From an uncultured Caldilineaceae bacterium (GTDB lineage: Bacteria > Chloroflexota > Anaerolineae > Caldilineales > Caldilineaceae): 64,000 nucleotides of DNA. The stretch lies in NCBI GenBank assembly GCA_958295915.1, contig OY282381.1:4701001-4765000 (forward strand). Direction: 5' to 3'. Below the pieces are notes generated by a model. It was given only the letters and a program-made list of their open reading frames with translations. It had not been told where the DNA came from and searched no databases. Shown here one piece after another: positions 17,478 through 26,244 of the stretch (position 1 is the stretch's first letter; every line of letters starts with the position of its first letter). Made by a program: the position numbers and the translations under genes.

Positions 17478-19121
17478 ATGGACACCAAAATACGCGTGCA
17501 CAACCCAATGGGCTATCCGCCCCAGATCGCCCAGAAACCTCTGGCCCCGCGCGCGGATGATTTAACGGGCAAGACAGTCTATCTCGTAGACTGTCGCTTT
17601 GACGACGGCGATATCCTGATCGAGCAGATGGCCAATTGGTTTCACGACAACCGGCCCGACGTGAACATCGAAGTGCGGCGCAAATCAGGCGTCTATACCG
17701 AACGAGATGAAACCCTCTATGCCGAAATTCAGCAGAAAGGAGCCGGAGCCGTTATGGCCGTGGGCCATTGAAGTACCTGCGCGCCGGCGGTCGCCGACCA
17801 ATGTATCATTCTCGAAACCGAATATAACGTCCCCACAGCCTCCATCCAAACCGGGGTGTTTGAGTCTTTGGTGCGAGCCTCCACCCTGCAACAAGGGATC
17901 CCCTATCTGCGCCATGCCTTTGTGCCGCAACCGGTCATGGGCCGCACGCCAGACCAGCTGCGGGCCTATGTCGATGGCCCAGACGATGTGACGGGCCGCC
18001 CCTTTATGAGCGAAGTGATCAACGCGCTCACCCGCCCACAGTCTGCGCAGGAGACCCGCCCCCAGACATTTGAGCGTTCCACGCCCCGCTTTGTCGAGCC
18101 AGATACTGAAGAGAACCTGCGCCAGCTATTTCTGGACAAACGCTGGACCGATATGTTGCCCATCATTCTGCCCACCGAAGAGCGGGTCGCCGCCATGTTG
18201 AAGGGCAGCAGTCGCAGCCCGGATACAGTGGTGGGCCAAATGCGCCCGACCTCCACGCGAGAGGCCTGGGAATACACGGTCGAGAAGGTGGCGGTCAATG
18301 CAGTCATGGCAGGAGCCAGGCCCGAATACTTTCCCGTCATCCTGGCGCTGGCCGCCACAGGCGCCTCGGCACGGGCCAGCACGACCAGTTCCGCCGCGTC
18401 CATGGCCGTGGTCAATGGCCCCATTCGCCATGAAATCGAAATGAACTGGGGCATCGGCGCTATGGGACCCTATAATCACGCCAATGCCACGATCGGGCGC
18501 GCCTTTGGCCTGCTCTCCCAAAACCTGCAGGGCGGTTCGGTTCCCGAAGTGACCTATCTGGGATCCCAAGGCAATAACTATGCCTACAATAGCGTCACCT
18601 TTGCCGAAAACGAAGAACGCAGCCCGTGGACGCCCTTTCATGTGCAGCATGGTTTCCGCGCCGCTGAAAGCGCGGTCAGCGTCTTTGGCGGCTGCCGTTC
18701 GACAGCCTTCAACCTGGGGCTGCGGGCGCGGCATTGGCAAGATCATGTGCGTAATATGCTGCGCGGCCTCAATCCGCACAACCCACCTACGTTTGTGCTC
18801 GACCCCATCACAGCCCAGCAGTTCATCGATCGGGGCAGCTTTGATAGCAAAGAAAAGCTGATTCAATGGGTGCATGACAACGCCACGATGCCAGCCAGCG
18901 TCTATTGGGACTACCAATTGATCGAAAATTACGTCTATCCCCACGCCCTCAACGGCATCGAACCCTATGCCTCGAAGCTGCAAGCCGCCAGCGATGAGCT
19001 GATTCCCATCTATCAGCTCGAAGATATTCATGTCGTCGTCGTTGGCGGTGAAACAAACGGCTATTGGCGCATCATGGGGTGCAACTACCACGGGACGACA
19101 TCAGTTGATGAATGGCGTTGA
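17478..19121 (+). CDS. UGSC-type selenoprotein with in-frame TGA (Sec98)
   Basis: Reading from the ATG at 17478 (GGAG 8-11 nt upstream) the frame is open for 547 codons except for one TGA at 17769-17771, codon 98. The flanking residues read AVGH-U-STCAPAVADQC, a Sec-x-x-Cys redox motif placed as in UGSC family (seleno)proteins after a beta strand. Upstream is KTVYLVDCRFDDGDILIEQ, downstream YNVPTASIQTGVFESL, both in the same frame and both like that family. A large C-terminal domain (about 370 residues) follows, including VNAVMAGARPEYFPVIL. A GC stem with a GGTC loop after the TGA resembles a bacterial SECIS. The family role is unclear; a thiol/selenol redox step is inferred. A nonsense mutation is the alternative. 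Confidence 0.78.
17785..17796 (+). promoter_or_regulatory. SECIS-like stem-loop downstream of in-frame TGA
   Basis: CGGC (17785-17788) pairs with GCCG (17793-17796) around a GGTC tetraloop. The loop starts 17 nt after the TGA. In E. coli fdhF the SelB-binding hairpin has a GGUC apical loop beginning 18 nt after the UGA. The stem here is short but all G-C; outside it a C-A mismatch is followed by one more G-C pair. Confidence 0.62.
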
Positions 19122-19157
19122 GTACGAAGACGCCCGCTCCCCAGAGGCAGAGCGCGA

Positions 19158-19214
19158 ATGCAGTGACCAGTAGCTAGTGGTCAGTGACCAGTATACCGCG
19201 GTTGCTGACCACTA
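19158..19214. repeat. ACTGGCCACTAG-type dispersed repeat, copy 2
   Basis: CAGTGACCAGTAGCTAGTGG is followed by further CAGTGACCAGT and TGACCACTA units. The string lies between convergent genes and overlaps the end of the small membrane protein gene on the - strand. Confidence 0.6.
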
Positions 19215-19914
19215 AATGAGGGAAAAAGCGGGGTTTCAGCATTTTGAAGAGGTCAGGCCCTGTGATGAACCCTTGCGGCAGCAAAAGATCGAGGCCTGCC
19301 ATAGCTTCAATACTATGCTCCTCTGTCTGCTCTGTCCGGGGATTGAAAACAGCGCAACGTATCGCTTCGTTGCTATACAGGCACGACGCAGACGCTTTCC
19401 TGCAGGCGCGTGCCCCGTCTTGGGCGAGAGCGCAGTCGTAGTCAAATCCTCCGAACTCTTCGAAGGGAACGATGTGGTTGAATGGATTTGTCTCGCTGTT
19501 CCCGACCCTACCTGTGATCGAAGCGGGAAAAGAGAGAACGCTGTATTGATTCCACCTTTTCATATCGGCCTTGGATAGCCTCGCCGATCTTCGTATATTG
19601 AAGTCGTACACATAGTAGCCAGCGCGCCCGCCTTGCGCCGCGCGCTGGCAGTAGTCTATCTGCTCCTGCAAGGTGTCGCTATCGCCCGGACGACCGCTCT
19701 CTTTCATGTTGTCGATCGCGCATCCTTGCAAGTACAGCAACTGCGCGCCGAAAGGCCCACCCACGTATTGGCGCACTTCCTGGCCCACTTCGTGGATGCT
19801 GACCAGACTGAATCCCACGCTTACCAGGATGAGAGCGAGAACGGATAGTGTCGCACCCGCTGGTATCATGCGCCTGTTCATCTTCAGCGCTCCAGTGTGT
19901 TGCAGTCTATTCAC
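19174..19914 (-). CDS. Hypothetical protein with N-terminal membrane anchor
   Basis: I do not recognise this 246-residue protein. A hydrophobic helix near residues 17-40 (LSVLALILVSVGFSLV) follows a short basic N-terminus, so it is probably membrane-anchored with a large outside domain. An internal Met at residue 12 (MNRRMIP) is an equally likely start. The outside part holds several Cys (for example GCAIDN, DYCQRA, DCALAQ, ACRKASASC), which could form disulfides, and has few charges in clusters. It stands alone between + strand genes and overlaps a dispersed repeat at its 3' end. Confidence 0.65.
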   Translation of the reverse strand: MNRLQHTGALKMNRRMIPAGATLSVLALILVSVGFSLVSIHEVGQEVRQYVGGPFGAQLLYLQGCAIDNMKESGRPGDSDTLQEQIDYCQRAAQGGRAGYYVYDFNIRRSARLSKADMKRWNQYSVLSFPASITGRVGNSETNPFNHIVPFEEFGGFDYDCALAQDGARACRKASASCLYSNEAIRCAVFNPRTEQTEEHSIEAMAGLDLLLPQGFITGPDLFKMLKPRFFPHLVVSNRGILVTDH

Positions 19915-19995
19915 TTGTGTTGCAGTCTATTCACTTGAGCATCCTCAGTGGCGCGATCTGCAGATGCGTAGCCAGATCATGAACATAGCCGGATC

Positions 19996-20838
19996 ATGAA
20001 CAAAGTAGCGCTCATTACAGGCTCTACCGATGGAATCGGTAGAGCAATTGCGGTCGAGTTGGCAAGAAAAGGGTTCACGATTCATCTTCTTGGCAGAAGC
20101 GAGGAACGTGGCCAAGACATATTCGATCAGTTGACGAAGATCCGTCCCCAGAATCAGCATAAGCTATTCTTGCTCGACCTGGCCTCCATCCGCGAAAACA
20201 GACGTTTTTTAGAGGAATATGTCAATGAACAGAACACCTTGGACTTGCTGATTCTCAATGCAAATGCGCGCGTCAAAAAATCTTCACCCACTGAAGATAT
20301 GATCGACAAGACTTTTGCTGTTGGTTGCCTGTCAAGATATATGTTCTCCGTTCGACTAAACGCGTTGCTGGATCGAGCGCAGAACAGCAGAGTTGTGCAT
20401 ATCGGCGACGCAACATCTATCGCCAATATCAATTATAAAGCAATTTCAAGCGGTAGGCGGCTTAGCATGCTGAGAGCCACGTACCTGAGCTATAGCGCTA
20501 GCGCCTTGCTGGCTTATTGGTTTAACGCCTCTGGAATGACAATGGTTCCTCATGAAATTATGGCGCCCGGGACTGTTAACACCCGGCAATTGAAGGAGCT
20601 ACAATTCTTGCCCGGGATGCTGTTGCGCTTTTTAGGCGTAATTGAACCGAAGGAGTGCGGCCACAGAATCGTGTCGCATATTCTCGCAACAGAGGCATCT
20701 GATGTCGCCGCAAAGTTCTATACGCTGGAGAAAGAGAAGGCAGTCAGCAAAAAGCTCAGACGCGGCCGCCAGGAATTTGACGCGTTACTGGAATTCTGCC
20801 AAAGAGTGACCGAGATTCAGGTCTGCGAGATGACATAA
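19996..20838 (+). CDS. Short-chain dehydrogenase/reductase-like, degenerate active site
   Basis: The 280-residue protein has the SDR cofactor motif GSTDGIG at residues 9-15 and the structural LILNANA at 86-92. The catalytic residues are unusual: the strand that normally carries the active Ser reads VVHIGDAT, and the YxxxK position reads Tyr166-SAS-Ala170, so both Ser and Lys are missing while the Tyr is present. It may bind a nucleotide without classical reductase activity, or the alignment may be shifted. Codon use and GC are lower than in the neighbours. Confidence 0.75.
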   Translation: MNKVALITGSTDGIGRAIAVELARKGFTIHLLGRSEERGQDIFDQLTKIRPQNQHKLFLLDLASIRENRRFLEEYVNEQNTLDLLILNANARVKKSSPTEDMIDKTFAVGCLSRYMFSVRLNALLDRAQNSRVVHIGDATSIANINYKAISSGRRLSMLRATYLSYSASALLAYWFNASGMTMVPHEIMAPGTVNTRQLKELQFLPGMLLRFLGVIEPKECGHRIVSHILATEASDVAAKFYTLEKEKAVSKKLRRGRQEFDALLEFCQRVTEIQVCEMT

Positions 20839-20930
20839 GATCGAAACCAATACGTGACCGCTGGCATGCAGTCTCTACGCCTTTCAATCCGTCAGCGCTC
20901 TGTAACGACACCCCGAGAGGAGAGAAGCCT

Positions 20931-22496
20931 ATGCCCGCGCTTGCGCATGTCAATACCTCCGATATCGGCGCCGCGATCCGGCTGGGCTGCCGCACGATGT
21001 CTTCTGTCTTCAACGCCGATGACAATGACATTCCCTTTTTCGGCTCCCAAGTATGGCCAGAAGCCGAGTTGAACGCCAGTCAGATCTATTCCGAAGCCCA
21101 TGTGCCTGGCCGCCACCTGAACGCCCTTCTCAATGCCGAGAACGCGCTGAATGTCTATGTGGACGAAGGCTGTATCGACCGTCACGCTCGCGCCGCCTTC
21201 TTTTCCTATAGCGGCCCGCTTCCTCTTCCGCTCAATCGCGACCGCATCGGCGGCCCACTCGTCCACTTCGTGCCCCACAATGTGCGTGAAGGTTTCCATG
21301 CTTTGTATGCTCTGGCGCACTTCCGCCGCTCTGCCCGCGCCTACGAGCTGGCCGAAAACAGCATTCAGACCATTCAGGAGCGCTGGCATCCGCAACAGGG
21401 TTGGGATACAGATTTCCTGGAAGGCAATCTGGGGCTGACCTTCCGCCCTTCCACCTTCATTGTCGGGCTGGCCCGCGCCATCGGACCCCTGGTCAAATTC
21501 CATCGCAGCGCAGGCTGTCCCATCGCGCTGGACCTGGCATTGGAGTTGGCGCAGAAAGCAACCAATGAGTTTTTTACGCCATCCGGCCAATACGACCGGG
21601 ATCTGTTCGGCGCCCATACGCACTCCACCACCTGCGTTCTCTCCTCGCTGGCCCAATTGGCCGATCTCACCCGAGACGCGCCCTTGATGGAGCGGGTGCG
21701 GGCCTTTTACGACAACGGGCTCAACGAAATCCGCGACCCCCTGGGCTGGGTCATCGAGAGCAGCGCTGATCAGGCAGACCCGGACCGAGGCGAAGTCAAC
21801 AATACCGGCGATGTCGTGGAGACCGCTCTGCTCTTGGGAAGATGGGGCTATCCCCAGTACTATCAGGACGCGGAGCGCATCATGCGCTGCCATCTGCTGC
21901 CCTCCCAGTTGCGGGATATCTCCTTCATCCAGGAGCCTGCCAATCCCTTGAACCAAGACGGCAAACGGGATCTAGCGAACCGCCATCTGGGGGCTTTTGG
22001 CTTCCCCGCGCCCTACGGCCACAAACCTGTGGACGCGGCGCGCATCAGCTTCAATATGGATATCGTGGGCGGCGCGGTGGGATCTCTGTGTGAAGCCTTC
22101 CGGCAAGCAATACACTCAGACCAGGCAGGCCACTGGGTGAATCTGCTATTCGACCACGAAACCAAGGCCGTGGAGGTGGAATCACCCTACACCCACTCCC
22201 ACCTGCGTGTGCGCGCCAAACAGCCCGGACCTCTCTATGTGCGCATGCCGACCTGGGTGAAGCCGGAAACGCTTGTCGTCACAGGCATCGACGACAAGCC
22301 TCGCTGGCGCAATGGCTACCTGGCGCTGAGCAACCCTGACATCAATCGCTGGATCACCATCCGATTCGAGCTGGCCGAGCAAGAGATAGTTCTCCACCAC
22401 CGTACTCGCGAGATAAGAGCGCGATTGCGAGGCGATGCCGTGGCCGCCATGACCAACTTTGGCGCGGATCTGACATTTTTCCCCGCGCCGGACTGA
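20931..22496 (+). CDS. GH127-like (alpha/alpha)6 glycoside hydrolase family protein
   Basis: This 521-residue protein has the pattern of beta-L-arabinofuranosidase-type (GH127/DUF1680) proteins: a long helical toroid, including HALYALAHFRRSARAYELAE and NNTGDVVETALLLGRWGY, and a C-terminal beta-sandwich with YVRMPTWVKPETLVV and YLALSN. It has no signal peptide. The family removes arabinofuranose or related sugars from oligosaccharides. The substrate and the Glu/Cys active residues were not assigned. A GAGGAGAG precedes the start, and the PIG-L deacetylase gene follows 44 nt later, so a shared glycan-processing operon is plausible. Confidence 0.6.
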   Translation: MPALAHVNTSDIGAAIRLGCRTMSSVFNADDNDIPFFGSQVWPEAELNASQIYSEAHVPGRHLNALLNAENALNVYVDEGCIDRHARAAFFSYSGPLPLPLNRDRIGGPLVHFVPHNVREGFHALYALAHFRRSARAYELAENSIQTIQERWHPQQGWDTDFLEGNLGLTFRPSTFIVGLARAIGPLVKFHRSAGCPIALDLALELAQKATNEFFTPSGQYDRDLFGAHTHSTTCVLSSLAQLADLTRDAPLMERVRAFYDNGLNEIRDPLGWVIESSADQADPDRGEVNNTGDVVETALLLGRWGYPQYYQDAERIMRCHLLPSQLRDISFIQEPANPLNQDGKRDLANRHLGAFGFPAPYGHKPVDAARISFNMDIVGGAVGSLCEAFRQAIHSDQAGHWVNLLFDHETKAVEVESPYTHSHLRVRAKQPGPLYVRMPTWVKPETLVVTGIDDKPRWRNGYLALSNPDINRWITIRFELAEQEIVLHHRTREIRARLRGDAVAAMTNFGADLTFFPAPD

Positions 22497-22540
22497 GACG
22501 ATTTTGCGCGCAGTTTTTCATCCATCGCAAGGAGCCTCTC

Positions 22541-23455
22541 ATGCCGAGCAGACCAATCCATATTCTGCTGGTCGCCGCCCATCCTGCAGATAGCTTTGAC
22601 ATGGCCGGCGGCACGCTGGCCCATCATGTGGCCCAGGGCGACCAGGTCAGCGTGGCCATCATAACCACCGGCGTTCGCTCCCACCATTGGAAGCTGGCCG
22701 AAGAAAAACGCAAAGCCGGCGCCGCGCTTGACGTGGAGCGCTATGTGGCTCAGGCCGTTGAGGAGAAGCTGGAGGAAGTGCGTAGCGCCTGTCGCATACT
22801 TGGTTTTGACGATGTGCGGGATTTGGGCTTTGAAGACGACGACATCCTGGTCTCCCAAGACAAAATCGAGGCCATCGCCGATGTGATACGCGCAGTAAAG
22901 CCGGATATCATGATCGCGCACCATCCCTTCGAGAGTGGAGGCTTCAAAATGCACGGCACTGCTGGCCAGTGCGCGCTCTATGCCTGGCAGCTGGCCCAGG
23001 GTTCAGGACGAAGCCACCAGGAACGCCACCCAATCCCGTGCATCTACTTTATGAGCCCCACCGCCTACATCGGCAACAATAGCCTGGAATACGCCGGCGC
23101 ATCTCGAGCGGACCTGTATATCGACATCACCGACGTCATCGACAAGAAGGTGCGGGCCCTGGATCAGATCGCCAGCCAGTACTATGGCGGCCCCTATGCT
23201 CGTAAACGCGCCGAAACCGCAGATGGATCCTATGGCAACAGCGCCTATGTGGCCTACGCCGAGCAGTTCCAGCGCTTTTTTCCCCAGGTTCGCTATACCC
23301 TGCCCATCACCGATGCAGAGCTGAAGCGCATCGACGAGCCACAGGCAGTTCACATGGGCCGACGCAGTGAGATAATCGGGGCCCTGATGCCGCTGCCCGA
23401 CAGCATGACCTATACTTCCCAGCATCGCGTCCCCAAGGAAAACTACACAGACTGA
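22541..23455 (+). CDS. PIG-L family deacetylase (LmbE-like)
   Basis: A 304-residue zinc-dependent N-acetyl hydrolase of the PIG-L/LmbE group. The metal-binding AHPxD motif is AHPADSFD at residues 13-20, followed by GGTLAHHV, and a second motif reads IAHHPFESGG near residue 126. Members deacetylate N-acetylglucosaminyl lipids, mycothiol precursors or chitin oligomers. The usual AHPDDE appears as AHPADS, so the second Asp of the motif is replaced, although a downstream Asp20 might compensate. AAGGAG lies upstream of the ATG. It is cytoplasmic, with no leader. Confidence 0.82.
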   Translation: MPSRPIHILLVAAHPADSFDMAGGTLAHHVAQGDQVSVAIITTGVRSHHWKLAEEKRKAGAALDVERYVAQAVEEKLEEVRSACRILGFDDVRDLGFEDDDILVSQDKIEAIADVIRAVKPDIMIAHHPFESGGFKMHGTAGQCALYAWQLAQGSGRSHQERHPIPCIYFMSPTAYIGNNSLEYAGASRADLYIDITDVIDKKVRALDQIASQYYGGPYARKRAETADGSYGNSAYVAYAEQFQRFFPQVRYTLPITDAELKRIDEPQAVHMGRRSEIIGALMPLPDSMTYTSQHRVPKENYTD

Positions 23456-23534
23456 TGCCGAGTGGCCCAGAGGACGCCCCCCGCTTTGCGATCAAGAGAC
23501 CAGACAGCCCATCAGAAGTAGGCGGCCTACCCCA

Positions 23535-23553
23535 GGCAGGCGCAAGGCCCGCC
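23535..23553. terminator. Hairpin between convergent genes
   Basis: GGCAGGC and GCCCGCC pair with one A-C mismatch around a 5-nt GCAAG loop. The hairpin lies between the deacetylase (+) and the DUF3830 gene (-). There is no T-tract, so a bidirectional terminator is only suggested by position. Confidence 0.35.
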
Positions 23554-23554
23554 C

Positions 23555-24040
23555 CTACTCGGTAAACCGACGAAAGGTCATCCGCTCCTCGCCAGCCCCA
23601 TTGCGCCACAGATCCTGACAGGCCTCGGCAAGTTCCGCGAGACCCTCTGTAATGCTGGCGAACAGATTGCCCGGCATGTGCCCGTCAGGCCCAAGCAGGT
23701 AGTTGTCCCGCCCGTAAAAGATCGCAAGGTCTATCAGTCCGGTCTCGCGACACTGCGCTTGCATGTCGGAGGGAACTTTGTTGCCAGGAGGCACAGGCAG
23801 ATAAAGAATGTCCCCGGGGATGGGAAAGACAGTGGCGTTCTCCTTGCCAGGATCCCGCTCAGCAAAGGGAGGCGTCAGGATGTATACTTCGTTGTTGGCC
23901 CATTTGGCATGATAGGCCGCGCCGGACAAGGGCAGCGCCTTCCAGACAGCCTCGGCGGTCAGGGGAGCGGCATCGTCGCTCAGTTCGGCCACGGCCCGAG
24001 CCCTATGCTTCTCAAATAAGATTTCGATTTTGCGCGCCAT
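23555..24040 (-). CDS. DUF3830 family protein (cyclophilin-like)
   Basis: The protein is 161 residues from the ATG at 24038-24040, which is preceded by AGAGGAAC. It begins MARKIEILFEKH and contains PGDILYLPVPPG and DLAIFYGRDNYLL, the marks of the DUF3830 family, thought to have a cyclophilin-like beta-barrel. Its biochemical role is unknown; family members sit beside amino-acid racemase, amidohydrolase or aminotransferase genes. Here the Asp/Glu-racemase-type gene at 24126 is next to it. A clear paralogue is at 32113. Confidence 0.8.
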   Translation of the reverse strand: MARKIEILFEKHRARAVAELSDDAAPLTAEAVWKALPLSGAAYHAKWANNEVYILTPPFAERDPGKENATVFPIPGDILYLPVPPGNKVPSDMQAQCRETGLIDLAIFYGRDNYLLGPDGHMPGNLFASITEGLAELAEACQDLWRNGAGEERMTFRRFTE

Positions 24041-24125
24041 TCTGCTTTGTTCCTCTTTCGGTATGCCAGTTGAGTACTGATTGATATGAATGAGTGCGCT
24101 CATACCGCATGCGCTGGTGACGCCG

Positions 24126-24905
24126 TCAAGCACCGCTGAGGCATGAGCGCCCTGCAGGTGTTGAACCGGCGGGAATGCCGAACAGCGCGCCTCGTCCTGG
24201 CAGGCGGGGCTCGACGCCGAGCATCCCCAAGGCCTGCCAACCGGTCGCCTGATTGGACGTGACAACTGGCTTGCCAATGTGTTGTTCCAGGTCAGCGATG
24301 AAGTCGGCGGTCTTCTGCCCCGTACAGCTGATCAGAATAGCCTCTGCCCCAGGAACGTCCGACCTTTCCGCAGCCTCCCGGATGGTCGCGGCAGGTACAA
24401 GACCGTGATCCTGAGGAAAGTGTAGAGCGTTGCTGTTGACCACCTCAATATCGCATTCAGCGAGATAGCTGTTGAGCGCCTGGTTCACGTCTTCCAGGTA
24501 AGGAGAGGCTGTGGCGACTCGCGTAACCCCCAAAGCGTGTAGCGCGTTGACGATGGCCGAGCTGGATGTGGTGCAAGGCAGGCCGGTGGCTTCCTCGACG
24601 CCTTTCTTGAGAGCCGTATCTCCCGCCACACCGCGTACGAAACTGGCCGTAGTGCAGTAGTAGGCGAAAATACGGGGCTTCAAGCGCATCAGACGGGCGG
24701 CAGCCGCTTCGATATCCCCATTTTCCGCCAACCAGATTCCGAAGGCCAGGCTGCTGTCTTCCATCGGCACATGCGTGCGCACAGACACCATAGAGACTTC
24801 GTCAGGTAGGAATCTGCGAAACTCGTCAAGTGTACAGTTGATGTCGTAGTCTATCCACATGTCATCAGGATAGATCGCGCCCAATGTCAGGTTTTCTTGT
24901 GACAT
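24126..24905 (-). CDS. Asp/Glu racemase superfamily, maleate isomerase-like
   Basis: This 259-residue enzyme belongs to the aspartate/glutamate racemase superfamily. Two cysteines sit at the positions of the catalytic pair: Cys84 in AYYCTTASF and Cys194 in LISCTGQKT, close to the spacing of maleate cis-trans isomerase. It might isomerise maleate, racemise an amino-acid derivative, or decarboxylate a malonate analogue. It lies between the DUF3830 gene and the PmoA-like gene. The overall order suggests a small-acid catabolic module, duplicated in part at 29786-32589. The substrate is unknown. Confidence 0.82.
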   Translation of the reverse strand: MSQENLTLGAIYPDDMWIDYDINCTLDEFRRFLPDEVSMVSVRTHVPMEDSSLAFGIWLAENGDIEAAAARLMRLKPRIFAYYCTTASFVRGVAGDTALKKGVEEATGLPCTTSSSAIVNALHALGVTRVATASPYLEDVNQALNSYLAECDIEVVNSNALHFPQDHGLVPAATIREAAERSDVPGAEAILISCTGQKTADFIADLEQHIGKPVVTSNQATGWQALGMLGVEPRLPGRGALFGIPAGSTPAGRSCLSGA

Positions 24906-24924
24906 AACGTCTCTTTTCTCCGCT

Positions 24925-26187
24925 TCACCGCTGCAGTGCGCGCCTTGTCACCGCCGGCGGGTATGCAAAGTCAGCATACTGGGACGCGATCCGGGCCGTG
25001 TCATCACCGGCATGCGCGAAAACGCGATAACGCAACTGCAGGCTCTCGTCGCCGCGCAGCGTGACGGCTTCGCGGGCGAACGGGGCGACGCACATCCAGC
25101 CATCGTCGCGGACGTGCCAGATGGCCGGGTGGTGGATGTTGTCCGGGTGGTCGAATATGGCGAGGCCGTTGGTCTCGTCGGGAGTGATGGGCCCGGCGTA
25201 GTCGCACCATTCCGCCGGCCGCCGATGGAGTTCCGCCTCGTTCAGCCCACCGCGCGCAGTGCAGACGCGGCCGCCGGCCCGCGTTACCTCCAACGAATGG
25301 GCCACCCGCGCCGCCAGAATGCCGAATGTAGATCGACCGAACGTGACCCGCTCAACCCGCGGCCGGAAGGTCAGGTCGAAGTCGATCAGCTGCTCGCGGC
25401 CAGCAAGAGGGTATATGCGCACTCGCCGGATTTCGCTGAGCAACGCCTCTCCGCTATGGCTGATCCAGTCGAGCTCCATCTCCAGCCTGGCATAGACCGG
25501 CCCGTCCTCCTGTTTGAGAAACTTCCGCTGCGCGATGCGCCCAATACCGACAAGAGGTGAATCGCTGCCGGCAAAGAAATGCAGGTGTTCGGTTTCAAAG
25601 CACACATCGTTCACATTCTCGTGTTCAATCCACAGCGAGCGATGATGGTCATGACCACCGTCAAAATCCCTCGGATGCCCCAAACGTGTGAGCGGCCGAC
25701 CACTGGGCCCGATCACAGGGTAGAAGAACGGTTTGGGATACTGCGCGCTGTAGCAGTATCCCAGCAGCTTGCGACCATCGTGCGTGACCCAGACGCGATC
25801 GTGCGCGTCCGGCCAAATCTGAACCTGTGGGAATGGCAGAGGTCTGCCGGCAGAGGGCTCCGCCATATCAAGGACGAAACGTCGTGGCCAGGTGGACCGG
25901 GGTGGCGCCAGCCAGGTCAGAATGGCCCGGTCAGGCGCATCAGCCTTCAACTCGACTTGGGCCGCTAGAGGCAACCCTTGCGGTTGCCCAGAGCGGACGC
26001 TGCCCCGACCATACCCCTGCCGGTCATCCGCCAGGCGCTCCTGCATCCAGAAGCCAACCCGACGCCGGTCGATGTGCGCCGGCTCGATGCCCAGCGACCC
26101 CAGGTCGATGATGGCGTTCAGCAATGTCTCCTCTGATGTCGCCGCGCCAGCCGGGGCCGCGACCTCAAAGATCAATCTCTGTGTCAT
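24925..26187 (-). CDS. PmoA-like / DUF6807 family protein
   Basis: A 420-residue protein resembling the family annotated PmoA or DUF6807, which despite its name is not methane monooxygenase and occurs near Gfo/Idh/MocA and sugar-catabolic genes. It has GHPRDFDGGHDHHRSLWIEH with several His residues that may bind metal, a beta-rich core and a terminal AIWHVRDDGWMCVAPF segment. No signal peptide is present. It starts 18 bp upstream of the racemase gene on the same strand, so they are likely co-transcribed. The function is unknown. Confidence 0.75.
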   Translation of the reverse strand: MTQRLIFEVAAPAGAATSEETLLNAIIDLGSLGIEPAHIDRRRVGFWMQERLADDRQGYGRGSVRSGQPQGLPLAAQVELKADAPDRAILTWLAPPRSTWPRRFVLDMAEPSAGRPLPFPQVQIWPDAHDRVWVTHDGRKLLGYCYSAQYPKPFFYPVIGPSGRPLTRLGHPRDFDGGHDHHRSLWIEHENVNDVCFETEHLHFFAGSDSPLVGIGRIAQRKFLKQEDGPVYARLEMELDWISHSGEALLSEIRRVRIYPLAGREQLIDFDLTFRPRVERVTFGRSTFGILAARVAHSLEVTRAGGRVCTARGGLNEAELHRRPAEWCDYAGPITPDETNGLAIFDHPDNIHHPAIWHVRDDGWMCVAPFAREAVTLRGDESLQLRYRVFAHAGDDTARIASQYADFAYPPAVTRRALQR

Positions 26188-26244
26188 CTTATTTCACTAT
26201 TCCCGCCAGTTGACCACTGATCCATCCGCTTCATCCGCTTGCGT

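Noticed and set aside
17769..17856. Reading the 17478 gene as a 97-residue protein followed by a separate 421-residue gene at 17856
   Set aside because: Both parts are in the same frame, the sequence between them is coding-like, and homologous UGSC proteins span the join; the ATG at 17856 has no SD.
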